Below, in pieces: positions 35,486 through 46,569 of a stretch of 64,000 bases of DNA. A program made the position numbers and the translations under genes. The stretch spans positions 124,001 to 188,000 of the forward strand of contig JAHBBC010000034.1 in NCBI GenBank assembly GCA_019915015.1. Direction: 5' to 3'. Source of the stretch: Auriscalpium vulgare. Taxonomy: Eukaryota > Basidiomycota > Agaricomycetes > Russulales > Auriscalpiaceae. Under the pieces are notes generated by a model. It was not told the origin of the DNA, ran no database searches, and was given only the letters and a program-made list of their open reading frames with translations. Within the stretch, counting starts at the first letter, position 1; every line of letters starts with the position of its first letter.

Positions 35486-35540
35486 CTATCTCACTATCGG
35501 TCGTGGAAGCACGGAATACACCACGAACCTTCGAGCTGAT
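35486..35540 (+). pseudogene. FunK1 exon scrap
   Basis: A 55-bp match to the start of FunK1 exon 2, reading HYRSWKHGIHHEPSS and preceded by an acceptor-like ctatctcactatct. It resembles the HHEPPS/HHGPPS subfamily at 28.9 and 40.8 kb. No kinase sequence follows. It lies 250 bp upstream of the P450 start. Confidence 0.6.
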
Positions 35541-35791
35541 AAGCGACGATTTATTTTGCCTCCGAGTCGGATCCGACCTGATCCCCGCTCGACGGGCGGC
35601 CCTGAGCTTCCGCAAACAACACCCTGGCATCGTGACTTACGATATGCCGTCCTTGCGTTGGGACCTGTTTCATACCCTCGCTTTCACTGATATGGTTGGT
35701 GAAATCCCGTAACCCGACGTTACCCCCTATAAATACAGACAGATATGGCCGTTGAATCATCACCCACCAGCTCTTCAACGTCTTCATCACC

Positions 35792-38195
35792 ATGTTGACC
35801 CCCTCCTTGGCGGTTGTGGCTCTTCTCCCTCTGGTCGGGTTATTGACATCGATCGTCAGTCTCGTGTTCTTCGCGGTGCGACACAGATTCCGGCAGCTCT
35901 CCCTCCGGACGATCCCCGGTCCTCCACGGGCGTCCTTTTTGGAAGGTACGTCTGTCATGCCGTACGAGCTTACGAGGCTTCGTACTAGCGTATTACCTCT
36001 AGGTAATCTTGGTCAGATGTATCATCCCCAGGCGAAGGCATTCCATAGGCACCTCACCAAGACCTACGGGGACATCATCAAGGTCAACGGACTGCTTGGT
36101 GTACGCTCGCTCGCTGTTTCTCAGATGCCCAGTAGCTAACTTTCACAAACTGGAAGGATATACAAATTTTTGTCGCTGATCCAAGGGCCTGCCAAAGCAT
36201 CTTGCAAGAGCCCGCGTTTGAAATGGCTCCGTGGTTTCTCGAGTACGCACATCGCTTCTATACGACCCTCCTGGAATGCCGATCTAGTCGTCAAATTGTC
36301 TGCTAGGTTGAACCGTCATGTCCTCGGAAATGGCTTGTTCTCTACGATGGGTTTGTTCAAGTCTCATATTCATGAAAAAGACATCATGGATTTGACTGAC
36401 ATCCTCCTACTCGTGACACGCAGGACTTCACCACCGGAAGCAGCGCAAGATGCTCAATCCGATGTTCTCAACCAAAAGTATACGCTCCATGACACCGCTC
36501 TTCCAGAAAATCACGCACCAGGTACGAATTTCGATCTATCGAGATCGTTGGAGTGTCATTAAGCATCGGTCATCGCAGCTCGAAGATGTTTTAAGTTCGA
36601 AGGTTGAATCGGGACCACAAGAGCTCGACATGATGGAGTGGGTGGACCGCCTTGCCCTCGAACTCGTCGCGCAAGGTGGTTTCGGGTACTCATTCGGGAG
36701 CCTCGAAGGTGAAAGAAACAAATTCAGACTGGCGGTCAAAGGATTCCTGTGAGAGACTCTCCTCTTGACAGCGGAATTGATTTTGACTGTTGAATAACAG
36801 TCCAAGCATCTCGGGGATCATGCTCTGGTGCATTAATTTCCCCCGGGTCTCCAATTTACCTGCAAGTTTCCTTCGTGGCGTGGCGTCGTGGCTCCCATGG
36901 CCGAGCCTGCATAAGGTCATCGGCATCACCGATGTCATGAGCGCTCACGCTAAGGCGGTCTTTGAAGACAAGAAATATCTGCTAGACAAAGGTGATGTCG
37001 AGACGGTGCATCAGATCGGGGAGGGAAGGGACATCCTCAGCATCCTTTGTACGTCTCGCAACAAGGATTGATATTGATTTCTGTCGCTGACATGTTGCTG
37101 ACATGTCACCTGTGGAATCACAGTGAAGGCTAACATGAGCGCCGACGACGAGGACAAACTTCCGGACGAAGAAATGCTCGCGCAAATGAAGCGAGTCGCG
37201 TTCTTTGGGAGTTGATTTGTACTGGCTAACTAGTCAACAGCACGTTCTTGCTCGCAGGCACAGATACAACTTCAAACGCAGTCTCTCGCCTCCTACACCT
37301 TTTGTCGGAGAACCAGGATGTGCAGACCAGGCTTCGTCAAGAGCTGCTCGAGGCCCAGAGTACAGCGGATGGTGGGCAGCTCCGGTACGACGAGCTTGCT
37401 GCACTTCCATACCTAGACGCCGTGTGCCGCGAGAGCCTCCGGGTGTGAGTTCGTCCTGCGTCGCCTTATTCACTGCTCACTATTCCATTAGTTTCCCTCC
37501 TGTTACATTTGCGAGCCGAACGTAAGTCACCTGAATTTTCAGCTCGTCTTCTTTATCTTCAATCTATCTTTACAGGTGTTGCAAGAACACTTTTGTTCCT
37601 TTGTGTCATCCGATCGAAACGTCTACCGGCGATGTCCTCGACTCGCTTTACGTGCCGAACGGCACCGAAGTTGTCATTAATATCCTCGCCATCAACCTCT
37701 CAACGGCCATTTGGGGTCCTGATGCGGAGGAGTGGAAGCCCGAGCGATGGCTGGCGCCTCTGCCGAAGACGGTGGAGGAAGCACGCATCCCGGGAATTTA
37801 CTCTAATACGTCAGTCATGAGCAGCCCAACGCTGCATCGCACGCTGATATCTGCTTATATCCAGAATGACTTTCCTCGGTGGATCGAGAGCGTGCATGTG
37901 AGTAGTTGGCTCCCTTCTGGTTACTCGCTTTCTGATTGGCTTCCAAAGTGGCTTCAGGTTTTCGCAGCTAGGATTGAGTAAGTTTATTCGTGCTCGTCAA
38001 TTCCGGGCTTCGTCCACCTTACAGTCGAACGCTATAGAAGTAACACTGGCCCAGCTCATCCCATCCTTCCGCTTCTTGCCTTCAAAGAAGGAAGAGATTG
38101 AGTGGCGATTCGGCGCGAACACTATTCCTGGTGTCAAAGGTTCCGATTCCTTGGATCCGAAGCTGCCGATGATCGTCGAGAGGATTGAAGCTTGA
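35792..38195 (+). CDS. Cytochrome P450 monooxygenase
   Basis: Fourteen-exon model, 550 aa, all phases consistent: 35792-35945, 36003-36100, 36157-36242, 36307-36350, 36424-36521, 36579-36748, 36801-37048, 37124-37190, 37241-37444, 37492-37521, 37576-37809, 37865-37897, 37949-37977, 38038-38195. An N-terminal hydrophobic anchor (VALLPLVGLLTSIVSLVFF) and IPGPP hinge are followed by the C-helix region (HHRKQRKMLNP), I-helix LLAGTDTTS, K-helix ExxR as CRESLRV, PERW, and the heme loop FLGGSRACIG (FxxGxRxCxG). The heme loop is split over two exons, with the Cys in a 33-nt exon. All hallmark residues are present. Intron 8 (37191-37240) needs a GC-AG donor to give QMNTFLLAGT. Likely an endoplasmic-reticulum enzyme; substrate not predictable. 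It is a single-copy gene between the two IR2 arms. Confidence 0.9.
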
Positions 38196-38269
38196 CGACC
38201 GTCGTGTTACTTATATCACTTCTGTGGTGAATAGTGACCGGAGTCGGTCGGTCTCTACGTCGTTCATCG

Positions 38270-38382
38270 ACCAAATCTGTGTGCAGGAAATTACTGAGCA
38301 TTTTAATTACTCGGCACTCTATTTAACCGTGCATATTTGGTCACATATGCTATCAAAGTATATACTGTCCAGATAAATACGG
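38270..38382. repeat. FunK1 3'-flank repeat, type A (copy 3)
   Basis: Matches 20-165 and 3,850-4,110 (tatcaaagtatatactgtcc then agataaatacggtcactgcc), lying downstream of the minus-strand kinase at 38,383-39,222. Confidence 0.6.
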
Positions 38383-39222
38383 TCACTGCCACAAATTTGG
38401 GGCCCTCTTCTTCCCGATGTCGTTGAACTGACGGTAGATTTCAGCCTCCGTTTCTACAGCCGGCTGTTCCTGTGCCGCAAACACGTCCGGAGAGGTGCGT
38501 TGGAATTCGCGCAGTTTCACGAAATGAAGAAGCCAATATGTCAGTGGCCAATGCGAGGTCCAAGTTCCAGGAGGCTTCTTGTTCAACCTGGCGAGGGGAT
38601 CGCTGAGGAATGCCCACTTTTCTTTGTAGCACTGAATATAGTCCCCAGTGATCCACGCGTCGGCTTGCCCACCCTTGACCTTCTCGCCCTTCTCGTAGCT
38701 GATGACAACATAGGCCAGGATCCATATGAAATATTCGAGGTCGTGGTAGTAGGTCCTCGCAATCTCTCCCCGCCGATCACGCTCGCTGAGGAGCTCGAGG
38801 GGCATGAAGGGTATGGTGCCCGTTCTGTCTTGATGCTCGTGCGCGCTCTCTGCATCGACATCTGCCAGGTCCCAGTCGTTGAGAACGCCGCAGATGGCGC
38901 CGCCACCCTCGCCGTACATGAGGTTTGAAATGCTCGGAGGCTCGTGATGAATTTCGTGCTTCCATGTACGATAGTGACCTAGGTTTCTGTCAGCGTAACT
39001 CGGTGAAAGATGCAGGCGCGACGTACACTGTGCACAATCGAGCCATGCTCTTACGAATGCGTCGCCACGCAGCTCACGGATCGGCTGCAGCATTTCGAAG
39101 GTGGCGCGAAAAACGCGGCGAATGACGTTCGGGAGAGGATGAAAGTTGTCACGAACGTCGCCCATTTCTAACTGAGTCTTCTCAGAGTCGGCCAGCGGCA
39201 ACGCGAGGGTGCACGAGGGCAT
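38383..39222 (-). CDS. Short FunK1-type protein, HRD lost
   Basis: Exons 39222-39027 and 38978-38383, 263 aa; the 48-nt intron is in-frame and stop-free. Near-identical to 28,645-29,586 up to FAAQ, then continues with the normal family tail (EQPAVETEAEIYRQFNDIG ... NLWQ) shared with the full-length kinase at 4,101. The catalytic loop reads HHEPPS, so the HRD Asp is missing; DWDLADV is present. It keeps the intact 3' end, so it is the better reference for the pair. Confidence 0.75.
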   Translation of the reverse strand: MPSCTLALPLADSEKTQLEMGDVRDNFHPLPNVIRRVFRATFEMLQPIRELRGDAFVRAWLDCAQCTSRLHLSPSYADRNLGHYRTWKHEIHHEPPSISNLMYGEGGGAICGVLNDWDLADVDAESAHEHQDRTGTIPFMPLELLSERDRRGEIARTYYHDLEYFIWILAYVVISYEKGEKVKGGQADAWITGDYIQCYKEKWAFLSDPLARLNKKPPGTWTSHWPLTYWLLHFVKLREFQRTSPDVFAAQEQPAVETEAEIYRQFNDIGKKRAPNLWQ

Positions 39223-41147
39223 ACGCGCAGCGAGAACGTAAAGGCAGGCAGACAATGGCAGATGGCAGAGCGCTGCCGTGTCGAGCAAGATTCTGAGCGA
39301 AGGCGATGGGAAGAACGAATTTGAGCGCATCCAACGGCGGCGTGCCAGACTCGATGTGTCGACAAGGCTGCCACGATGTATGCGCGCGGTCAGGCTTGGG
39401 CGCCGGGCGCAAATGGGCGAAAACTCGAGGACGAGCCTCGTTTCTTGCACGTGGAGGACGATGATACGTTGAGCGCGGGACCCAGGGCATGATACTGGCC
39501 TTGGCAGATGAGGATGCGGGCGAGCGTACTGTAGGCTCACTGTAGCCCAGCGTATTATGTAATGCTCTCTACTCCGAGTCCAGCACTATAGTACGCTGGT
39601 ACTCCTTTTCGGTTCCAGGCAGCACTGGACTGTGCACAGTTTCCCCTCCGTATCGCACTGCTGAGTGGCCGCATCTCCAGGGCTCCAATTGATCGACTCT
39701 CATCCATCGCGACTATCCCGCGAGGTGTCCCAGGGCCATTCATTCACAACGACACGCGCACGACTTACCGGGAACATGACTCACGGCGCAGGGAAGTAGT
39801 CAGAGGAAAATGAGGCAGAAGGTCATAGCGGTCACTCTCCATCAGCATAGTCACTGATCTCTCCCTAGTTCTGCGAGTACTGTTGATCTCTTTGACAACC
39901 GAAGATGCGTCGAAATTGTCGAAGGAACCTGCGCTCAAGATCTCACAAAAGCTGGGCGAGATATTCGGCGATGTGAATGTCAGCGGAGGTCCCAGCGAGC
40001 GGCACATGAGAGGGGTGAGGTATGTCTGCGACTCTGCGCACATCTCGCCGCGTGTTTAATCCTCAACATGCGCCCAGGTCCTCAATGATGAAGCTTGCCG
40101 ATCATCGAGATATCGGAGCCCCCTTCAGACTCGATTTCCGAGGATCTTGCTGAGGCGTTTGATCTCCCCCATACTCAGACTTTGTCCCGCTAGCTGTCAG
40201 ATCGTTCAACGTGTCAGTCTGACTGCACCCCCACCACGTTGTACGGCACGCTCGTCCTCGAGTCGCCGCCCATTTGCGCCCGCCGCCGGCAAGCTGACCG
40301 CGCGCATACGTCGTGGCAGCCCTCGTCGACAGCCACATCATCGGCACTCTGCATCTACCCTTTGCTTTGTACCACCGCTGTTCCGCTGCTAGTACTACCT
40401 GCGCGCTCGTAACCCCTCCTGCGCACGTCGAGCACTCAGGCTCTCGCCCGACGGCACGCAGACTACCACCACGCCACGCCCTCTCACACACGCCCACGAC
40501 CTACCACGACGCACACACGCCACGCTTCCATGTCCTCACTGTCCGCGCCCTCATGCATCCTCCGAGTCGCGTCGCTGCCAGACAACGGTTTCATCGACTA
40601 CAAGACTTTCCGTTCGAAAACGGGCGACCGTGATCCCCGTCCTCTCCCGAATGTCAGCCGCCGTGTGTTTCGCGCCATCGCCTTCAAGCAGCTGGCGACC
40701 ATCTGCGAGCTGAGCGGCGACGCATTCGTGAGCGCATGGCTAGATTGTGCCCATTGTACGTCGAGCCTGTATTTTTTCTTCGAGTCACGCTGACAGAAAC
40801 CTAGCTCACTATCGTCTATGGAAGCACGGAATTCACCACGGACCTCCGAGCCTCTCAAATTGTCATGTACTGCGAGGGTGGCGGCACCATCTGCGGCGTT
40901 CTCAACGACTGGGACTTGGCAAATGTCGATGCAGAGAGCGCGCACGAGCATCAAGACCTAACGGGCGCCATACCCTTCATGCCCCTCGAGCTCCTCAGCG
41001 AGCGTTATTGGCGGGGAGAGATTGCGAGGACCTACTACCACGACCTCGAATCTTTCATCTGGATCCTGGCCTATGTTGTCATCAGCTACGAGAAGGGCGA
41101 GAAGGTCAAGGGGGGGCAAGCCGACGCGTGGATCACTGGGGACTATA
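38474..41147. repeat. IR2 right arm (pairs with 26,736-29,397)
   Basis: Inverted partner of the IR2 left arm. The two arms enclose about 9 kb of low-copy DNA (29.4-38.5 kb) containing the 7TM and P450 genes. Confidence 0.8.
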
Positions 41148-41407
41148 TTCAGTGCTACGAAAAAAAGTTGGCATTCCTCAGCGATCCCCTCGCCAGGTTG
41201 AACAAGAAGCCTCCTGGAACTTGGACCTCGCATTGGCCACTTACGTATAGGCTTCTTCATTTCGTGAAAGCGCGCGAAGTTCAACGCAACCTTCCGGTCG
41301 AAGATGTGTTTGAGGCACAGGCACAGCCGGCCGTAGAAACGGAAGCTGAAATCTACCGTCGGTTCAACGACATCGGGAAGAAGAGGGCCCCAAACCTGTG
41401 GCAGTGA
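40530..41407 (+). pseudogene. Short FunK1 copy with 1-bp insertion
   Basis: Exon 1 40530-40755 and exon 2 40805-41407. Exon 2 carries an extra T at about 40,860 (ctcaaattgtcatg against ctcaaatgtcatg in the copies at 27.0 and 58.4 kb), which breaks the frame. After that it is open to the normal end (RRFNDIGKKRAPNLWQ). GIHHGPPS replaces HRDPS; DWDLANV is intact. Without the insertion it would be about 275 aa. Confidence 0.78.
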
Positions 41408-41630
41408 CCTTATTTTTTGAACAGTATACAATTGATAACGTCTATGATCAACCGATATGCCCAGTGAAATAGTGTCGAGTTAGATTGGCGATGACGAACG
41501 AGCCGGAGAGTGCTTCCGCCTCGAACGAACGTAGTCAATGTACAATTGCGCTACTGTACCTTCTCTATCTTATGTTGAAGAAATAACGTCGCATCGTCCA
41601 ATACCGTCACCGCGTCACCCCCCGTCGCAT

Positions 41631-41807
41631 ATGTACCCTTGCTTTGACGATGCATACCACGAGGTGACTACGCCGCCATCGCCGCCTGCACAGTCGACCT
41701 CATGCGCGGACACACCAACGCAAACAAACACCCTCGTCATCGCACAACTCGCCGCAGCCGCATTCTTCCAGCCCGCCGTTCTTCACGGTCTCAGGCTGCG
41801 AGCGTAA
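41631..41807 (+). CDS. Small hypothetical ORF
   Basis: ATG to TAA encoding 58 aa (MYPCFDDAYHEVTTPPSPPA ... LHGLRLRA), in the gap between two FunK1 copies at the junction of the IR2 and IR3 right arms. No family recognised. Its first half is Pro/Thr/Ser-rich and could be chance. Listed because it has an ATG and the stretch is not part of a repeat seen elsewhere in the window. Confidence 0.2.
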   Translation: MYPCFDDAYHEVTTPPSPPAQSTSCADTPTQTNTLVIAQLAAAAFFQPAVLHGLRLRA

Positions 41808-41879
41808 ACTGAGGGTAACTCTTGCAAAACAAAAAATGACGACGGAGGCTCAGAGTCAGCATCGGCCCGGTCGGACTTC

Positions 41880-42534
41880 CGATGGTATGCCAAACGGCCG
41901 GCTTCTGCCGGGCCTCTTCCGCGTACAACTCTCGTCGACAGGAATCTTGCCAGTCGCTGCGCATTGTACTATACATCGCCCTGCGTTTCCCGTGCAGATG
42001 TCCTCGCGCATCGCTCCATCGCCGCTGACTCGTGGCTCCATCGGCTCTCTCGTTCTCTATTCGAAATCGGGCGACGGTCAACTTCATGCTTCAATCATGC
42101 TCTCAGTCTGTCATCAAATGCCAGTTGGCACCATGTACTTCGCGTCGTGGTCTTCACGCGGTCGGGAGCTGAACAGCTATTCTATGCATTTGTCAAGGCG
42201 TGGCTTACTTGCGCGAAATGTACGTTGCACCTGGATGAGTTTTGTAGTCACACTGACAGGTACAAAAGTACTAGTCACGGTCATCATCGTTCGTGGAGAC
42301 GCGACAATCATCTCTCATCCCATGTGCTGCGAAGGTTGCAGCGCCACCTGCGACGTTCTAAGCGACTGGGAGTTGCCAACGTCGACGGAGACAGCACCCA
42401 CGACACCCAAGAACGCACGCACCACACCCTACATGCCCCTCGAGCTCCTGCGGCCGCGGCGTCGTCTAGTTCGTACTGATTACCATACGTTCGTCGTTCA
42501 CACGCTTACATCGAATCAGTGGCGGCCCAAATGA
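41880..42534 (+). pseudogene. Decayed short FunK1 copy
   Basis: Inverted partner of 13,328-13,986 with the same lesions: FVKAWLTCAKC, HHRSWRRDN, CDVLSDWELP, YMPLELL recognisable in different frames, no HRD loop, and a truncated 3' end. Confidence 0.65.
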
Positions 42535-43568
42535 ACGTGTTGCACCCGTTCGTCAATGCTTTCTGGCATTTCGCGGCAGAAGACCGTTGACGAGAGCAGA
42601 TCTCAACCAGATCTCAAGTCGAAGGATCAATACGCAGAGAACAAGCAGACAACGGCGCAAGATCTTCTGCGTGATCCACATGTCCTTGCACAAGAACAAT
42701 TACGCGTACTCCATCAGATCCGAATCGCAGATACACACCATTTGCCGGCGTCGAACTTCCAGAACGCTGGCCTTCTGCAGATCAGGTTCCCCTGAGGAGC
42801 CCTGATGTTACTAAGCGGCCCAAACGCAAGTACTGTAAGTAGTAAGCACAAGGACCGGGAACCGTGACGCTTACGCTCTCCATTCATTCTTTCGGTTAGG
42901 CGTCGCGTACCTCAGAACAATAAGCCATCTCGTTGCAGGGATCTTCTTGTAGTGTCGAAGGTGCGTGGTCGTGGCACAAGAAGCGCGTCGCGAATAACGT
43001 TGTTGTATTTTTGCCGTAGTCGCCACCCATCAGAAATCGGGCCACCTCTTCGGTCTCCATTCGTCCGACCGCAGCTGTGACGTTGTGCTCGGCCGGGCCA
43101 CTAGGAGCGCCAGCGGTTTGGTTACCTCAAGAGCAGCGTCTCTCAGCTTTCTGACCGCAACAACCACCTCGTCGTCGCTGCCTTTGATACTCTGTGAGCC
43201 CGACAGCCGCTCTGCTACAGCTAACATCGAACCTCACACGGCCTGCATCCCAGGTCTGATGTCTGATACCAATAACCTCGTCAATGTCGCGGGCCCTGAG
43301 CCTCCTACAACGCCGCCTCAGATTCAGCCTGTGCAGGGCTTGCAGGCCACGCCCTCCGACAACAAGGGGACTACATCTCAAGCGCAGCTTGGAGGCCACG
43401 GTGCCAGGTCAGTCTTTGATCACGCCTGAAATCATGCTCAACTGCTCACCTAGCCCACAAGCGTCCCTAGGCACCGTATGCCTCGCGTCATCGTCGCCAA
43501 AACGCTGCGCCCGATCCATGAGCTGCGCGGCCTCGAATTCGTGAAAGCGTGGTTCGATTGTGTAAAGT
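41880..43568. repeat. IR3 right arm (pairs with 12,296-13,986)
   Basis: Inverted, near-identical partner of the IR3 left arm, abutting (with a gap of about 0.7 kb) the IR2 right arm. Beyond 43,568 the two kinase C-lobes differ clearly, so the C-lobes have a separate history from the leader exon region. Confidence 0.8.
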
Positions 43569-44221
43569 GTACGTCGCCCCTCAAATCCTCTCCGAGTCGC
43601 GCTGACTTGTATATAGGCCATCATGATCTATGGATAAATGACATTCAACAAGGAGGTCCTAGCCTGTACAACCTCATGTACAGCAGGAAGGACGGAGCCG
43701 TTTGCGGCGTTCTCGGCGATTGGGATCTGGGAAACATCGCAGGAAAACCCAACGCCTATGCTCACCTAGAACGCACCGGCACCATCCCCTTCATGCCACT
43801 CGAGCACCTCAACGACGAATATTGGGCTGGAGATATCGAGAGGACCTACTATCACGACCTGGAATCGCTCATCTGGATCCTCGCCTTCATGTTTTTCACT
43901 TTTGGCCAAGACGGCAAGAGGCTCAAGGAAGGTCCAGCCGACGTAGGGGAAACAGGCGGCCATGAATGCTACAAAGAGAAGTTGGCCTTTTTGTTGTCAG
44001 GCGTCGAACCTTACATCGTCAACCCGCCGGAGGCTTGGAAGGACGAGTGCCCACTAGCCAGTGAACTCCTCGAGGTCATCCAAGCCCGGGTCAGTCAACG
44101 CGCCGCGGCCATGCTCCGACGCCTGCGCGAGCCCCAGTCCGTGCTTGACCTGACCGCGGATGATACCTATTACAGTAACGTTCTTGGCATCGTCGAGCGA
44201 TACGGATATCCAGTGCAGTGA
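43259..44221 (+). CDS. FunK1-derived gene: leader exon fused to C-lobe, HRD lost
   Basis: Exons 43259-43407, 43471-43568 and 43617-44221, 283 aa, phases consistent. Same architecture as 11,661-12,605: leader MSDTNN...SQAQLGGHGAR, then RPIHELRGLEFVKAWFDC, then the C-lobe. The catalytic loop reads QQGGPSLYN, so HRD is lost, while DWDLGN, ERTGTIPFMPLEHL and YYHDLESLIW are intact. The tail ends RYGYPVQ. The C-lobe is far from its partner at 11.7 kb despite near-identical leader and upstream DNA. Expected pseudokinase; expression unknown. Confidence 0.7.
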
Positions 44222-46080
44222 TTCCGCTGCGCAGTCCATTTGGTTGGGCATATGTACAGGTAGATCTACAGTCGAATAACAGATGTGTGTGTATCTCCAC
44301 GACATGGACGCGTCGGAAATTGCAAGCTGAAGTCGTACTGTATTCTAGCGCACAAGCAGGTCTCGATTACATAGTTACATAGACCAATTCAGAAGCTCAG
44401 GGAGTGCGCGTATTCATCACTCATCACCACGAAACGAGACCTCTGCAACGTCAGGCCTCAGGCCTCAGGGTGGACCGCCGTCGGTGACGTAGTACCCTCT
44501 GCTGTGACATGAAGCTAGCACATGCACCGGGGTTGTCACCGAGCGAAGGCACAACGACGCACGCCACTCAGCATGAGCATGAGCAGGGGCAGGACGACTT
44601 CTAGAAAGACGCAATGATCGAAGCTGTGAGCAGAACTGCGAGCGACAGCCCCGACAATCGCCAGAGAAAGGTATCAAAGAGGCACTTCCATTTGTATTCC
44701 TCGCCCATTCTCACTTGCAATCAGTGCACATATCGTATTCGTCGTACAGATCTCCTCGTCGTCGCAACGCGGTCTCCACAGGTAACCATCATCGTCGTCG
44801 CTGCCCTCGCGCAAGCGCAGCGCCGCCGTAACCTTGCCTAAGCTCAACTGTGACTGTGCGTCCTGGCAGCAAGCAAAAAAATTGAGCTCGCCTGTGACAA
44901 TACATGAATTCAGCCGTCCAAACCGCAGATATTAGGACACACCTTCGAAGGGCGCCTGGTCCGCCGTGCGCACTGCGATGTTGAACGGCAGGCTTTGCAG
45001 TTTCCGCAAGACGACGTCGATGGGGATCTCACAACAACCGGGCGAGGTGTACTTCTGGAGTGCACTCCAGGAGCTCTCGAAGTCGTGGTAGAGCTCCCTC
45101 CTCGAGCGCTGTGGGTGGCTCGGCAATGAAGGGCGAGTAGAGCGAGATGAGGTCCACTTTCGAGCCCTGATAGACGCCGAATGGTCAGTGAAGTGATGTT
45201 GACGTTGTAGGAGATACCGACTGACCAGCAAATCGATAGATCCAGGTCGTTTCGGCGACGATATTGGGCTTCTATTCACCTACTGGTTTGATGTCAGCAT
45301 ATGCCACACCATCAAGGAGCACGACCCACCGTCAATCCTAACGCCATGCTCTTTGGCAGCTCCGGACTCCCTGCGGCAACAGCGAGATCGCCCGCCGTCA
45401 CCGGCGAACGCCTGGTCGCTTGTACTGGCGTCTACTGCTAGCTGCTGCTGCGATGATGGGAGGAGGCACGGGTCTGGGCGACGTGTCGGATGCTCGACAG
45501 AGGCGATTTCTACAAGCTGGGGGAAGTAGGCGGCCAAGGCATGATGAAAGATGCGTGTCGTTGACTGGGAAACGAGGAAATCGGCGGGATCTACTAGAAA
45601 TGCTGGTCAGGAGCGAAGCGAAGGAGAGAGAGAGACGGTTACCGAGCCCAAGCGGCGAGCGCACATTCGAAATGAGGCTCTCCGTGGTGGTCCGCTCAGT
45701 GGCCTCGCGGTGACAACGCTGCAGGTACATAGTTCCAAGACGTCGCAACGCATGTCCTATCTATGTCTTGGTAACGGAACATCGGAGACCAACATGCCAA
45801 CACTCACAATGCTACCTCGCTATCCTACGCCTCACGGCGCCTATGGACATGACCTCCCGAACACACAGATGTCGGGAGTTGCGCGTCGCCATATCTCGCG
45901 GCGGTGGCCGGTGCCACTGCGTGGCGTCGACTCTCGCGTTCTAGCAGACCTGAGGACTCCTCACGCATGGGCTAGCCACATAGGGAGATGAAAGAGGATG
46001 AAAGGCTCTCACGGGCAGCGGGCCCAGCGGCCGCGTAGACAGATCACCGGCCCGCACGTGCGGCCCGGCCCAAGCTCATG
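44222..46080. other. Gene-poor stretch with a possible coding remnant
   Basis: No intact gene. A minus-strand frame at about 45,040-45,195 reads SKVDLISLYSPFIAEPPTAL then RLRELLECTPEVH, which looks protein-like, but I cannot assign it. Frames around 45,280-45,750 on both strands are low-complexity (Arg/Ser). About 44,330-44,440 contains a diverged FunK1 3'-flank (attcagaagctcag; acgagacctctgcaacgtca). Confidence 0.4.
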
Positions 46081-46561
46081 GCTCAACTGGCGACGCCGCC
46101 GTTGTTGTCTCCTTCGACCTGAGATTCCCTTGAGATCCCTGTTCCTGCAATCCCATCAGATCTGAATCTCAAAAACGCGCCACTCCGAGTCGGCGGCGTC
46201 GAACGTCCAGAACGATTGCCTTCGTTGGTTACCACGCGGCCGCGCCGCAATTCAAGAACGCAAGCTAGTACTGCAAGCACTAAGTACAAGGACTGGAGAC
46301 CGTAAAGCTAACGCTCACTGCTTCGCTGACGCAGGCCTTGAAGGTGTCGCGTACCTTAGAACAATAAGCCATCTCGTTGCAGTGATCTTATTGTAGTACT
46401 ATATCAAGGTGCGTGGGCAGCTCGTGGCACAGGACACGCATTCCGAATAACGTTCTTGTACTATTGCCGTAGGCCGCCACCCACCAGTGATCGGGCCCCG
46501 TCTTCGGTCTTCATTCTTCCGACCGCAACTGTGTCTGTCGGGCCGCTAGGAGCGCCAGCAG

Positions 46562-46569
46562 TATAAATA
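46562..46569 (+). promoter_or_regulatory. TATA box of full-length FunK1 gene
   Basis: TATAAATA, about 145 bp upstream of the chosen start codon. In the otherwise homologous upstream regions of the leader-fusion genes the same site reads TATGGTTA (near 12,740, minus strand) and TTTGGTTA (near 43,115), so they have lost it. Confidence 0.55.

Noticed and set aside
35792..38195. P450 called a pseudogene for lack of a heme motif
   Set aside because: The motif appears once the two small exons at 37,865-37,897 and 37,949-37,977 are joined in phase.
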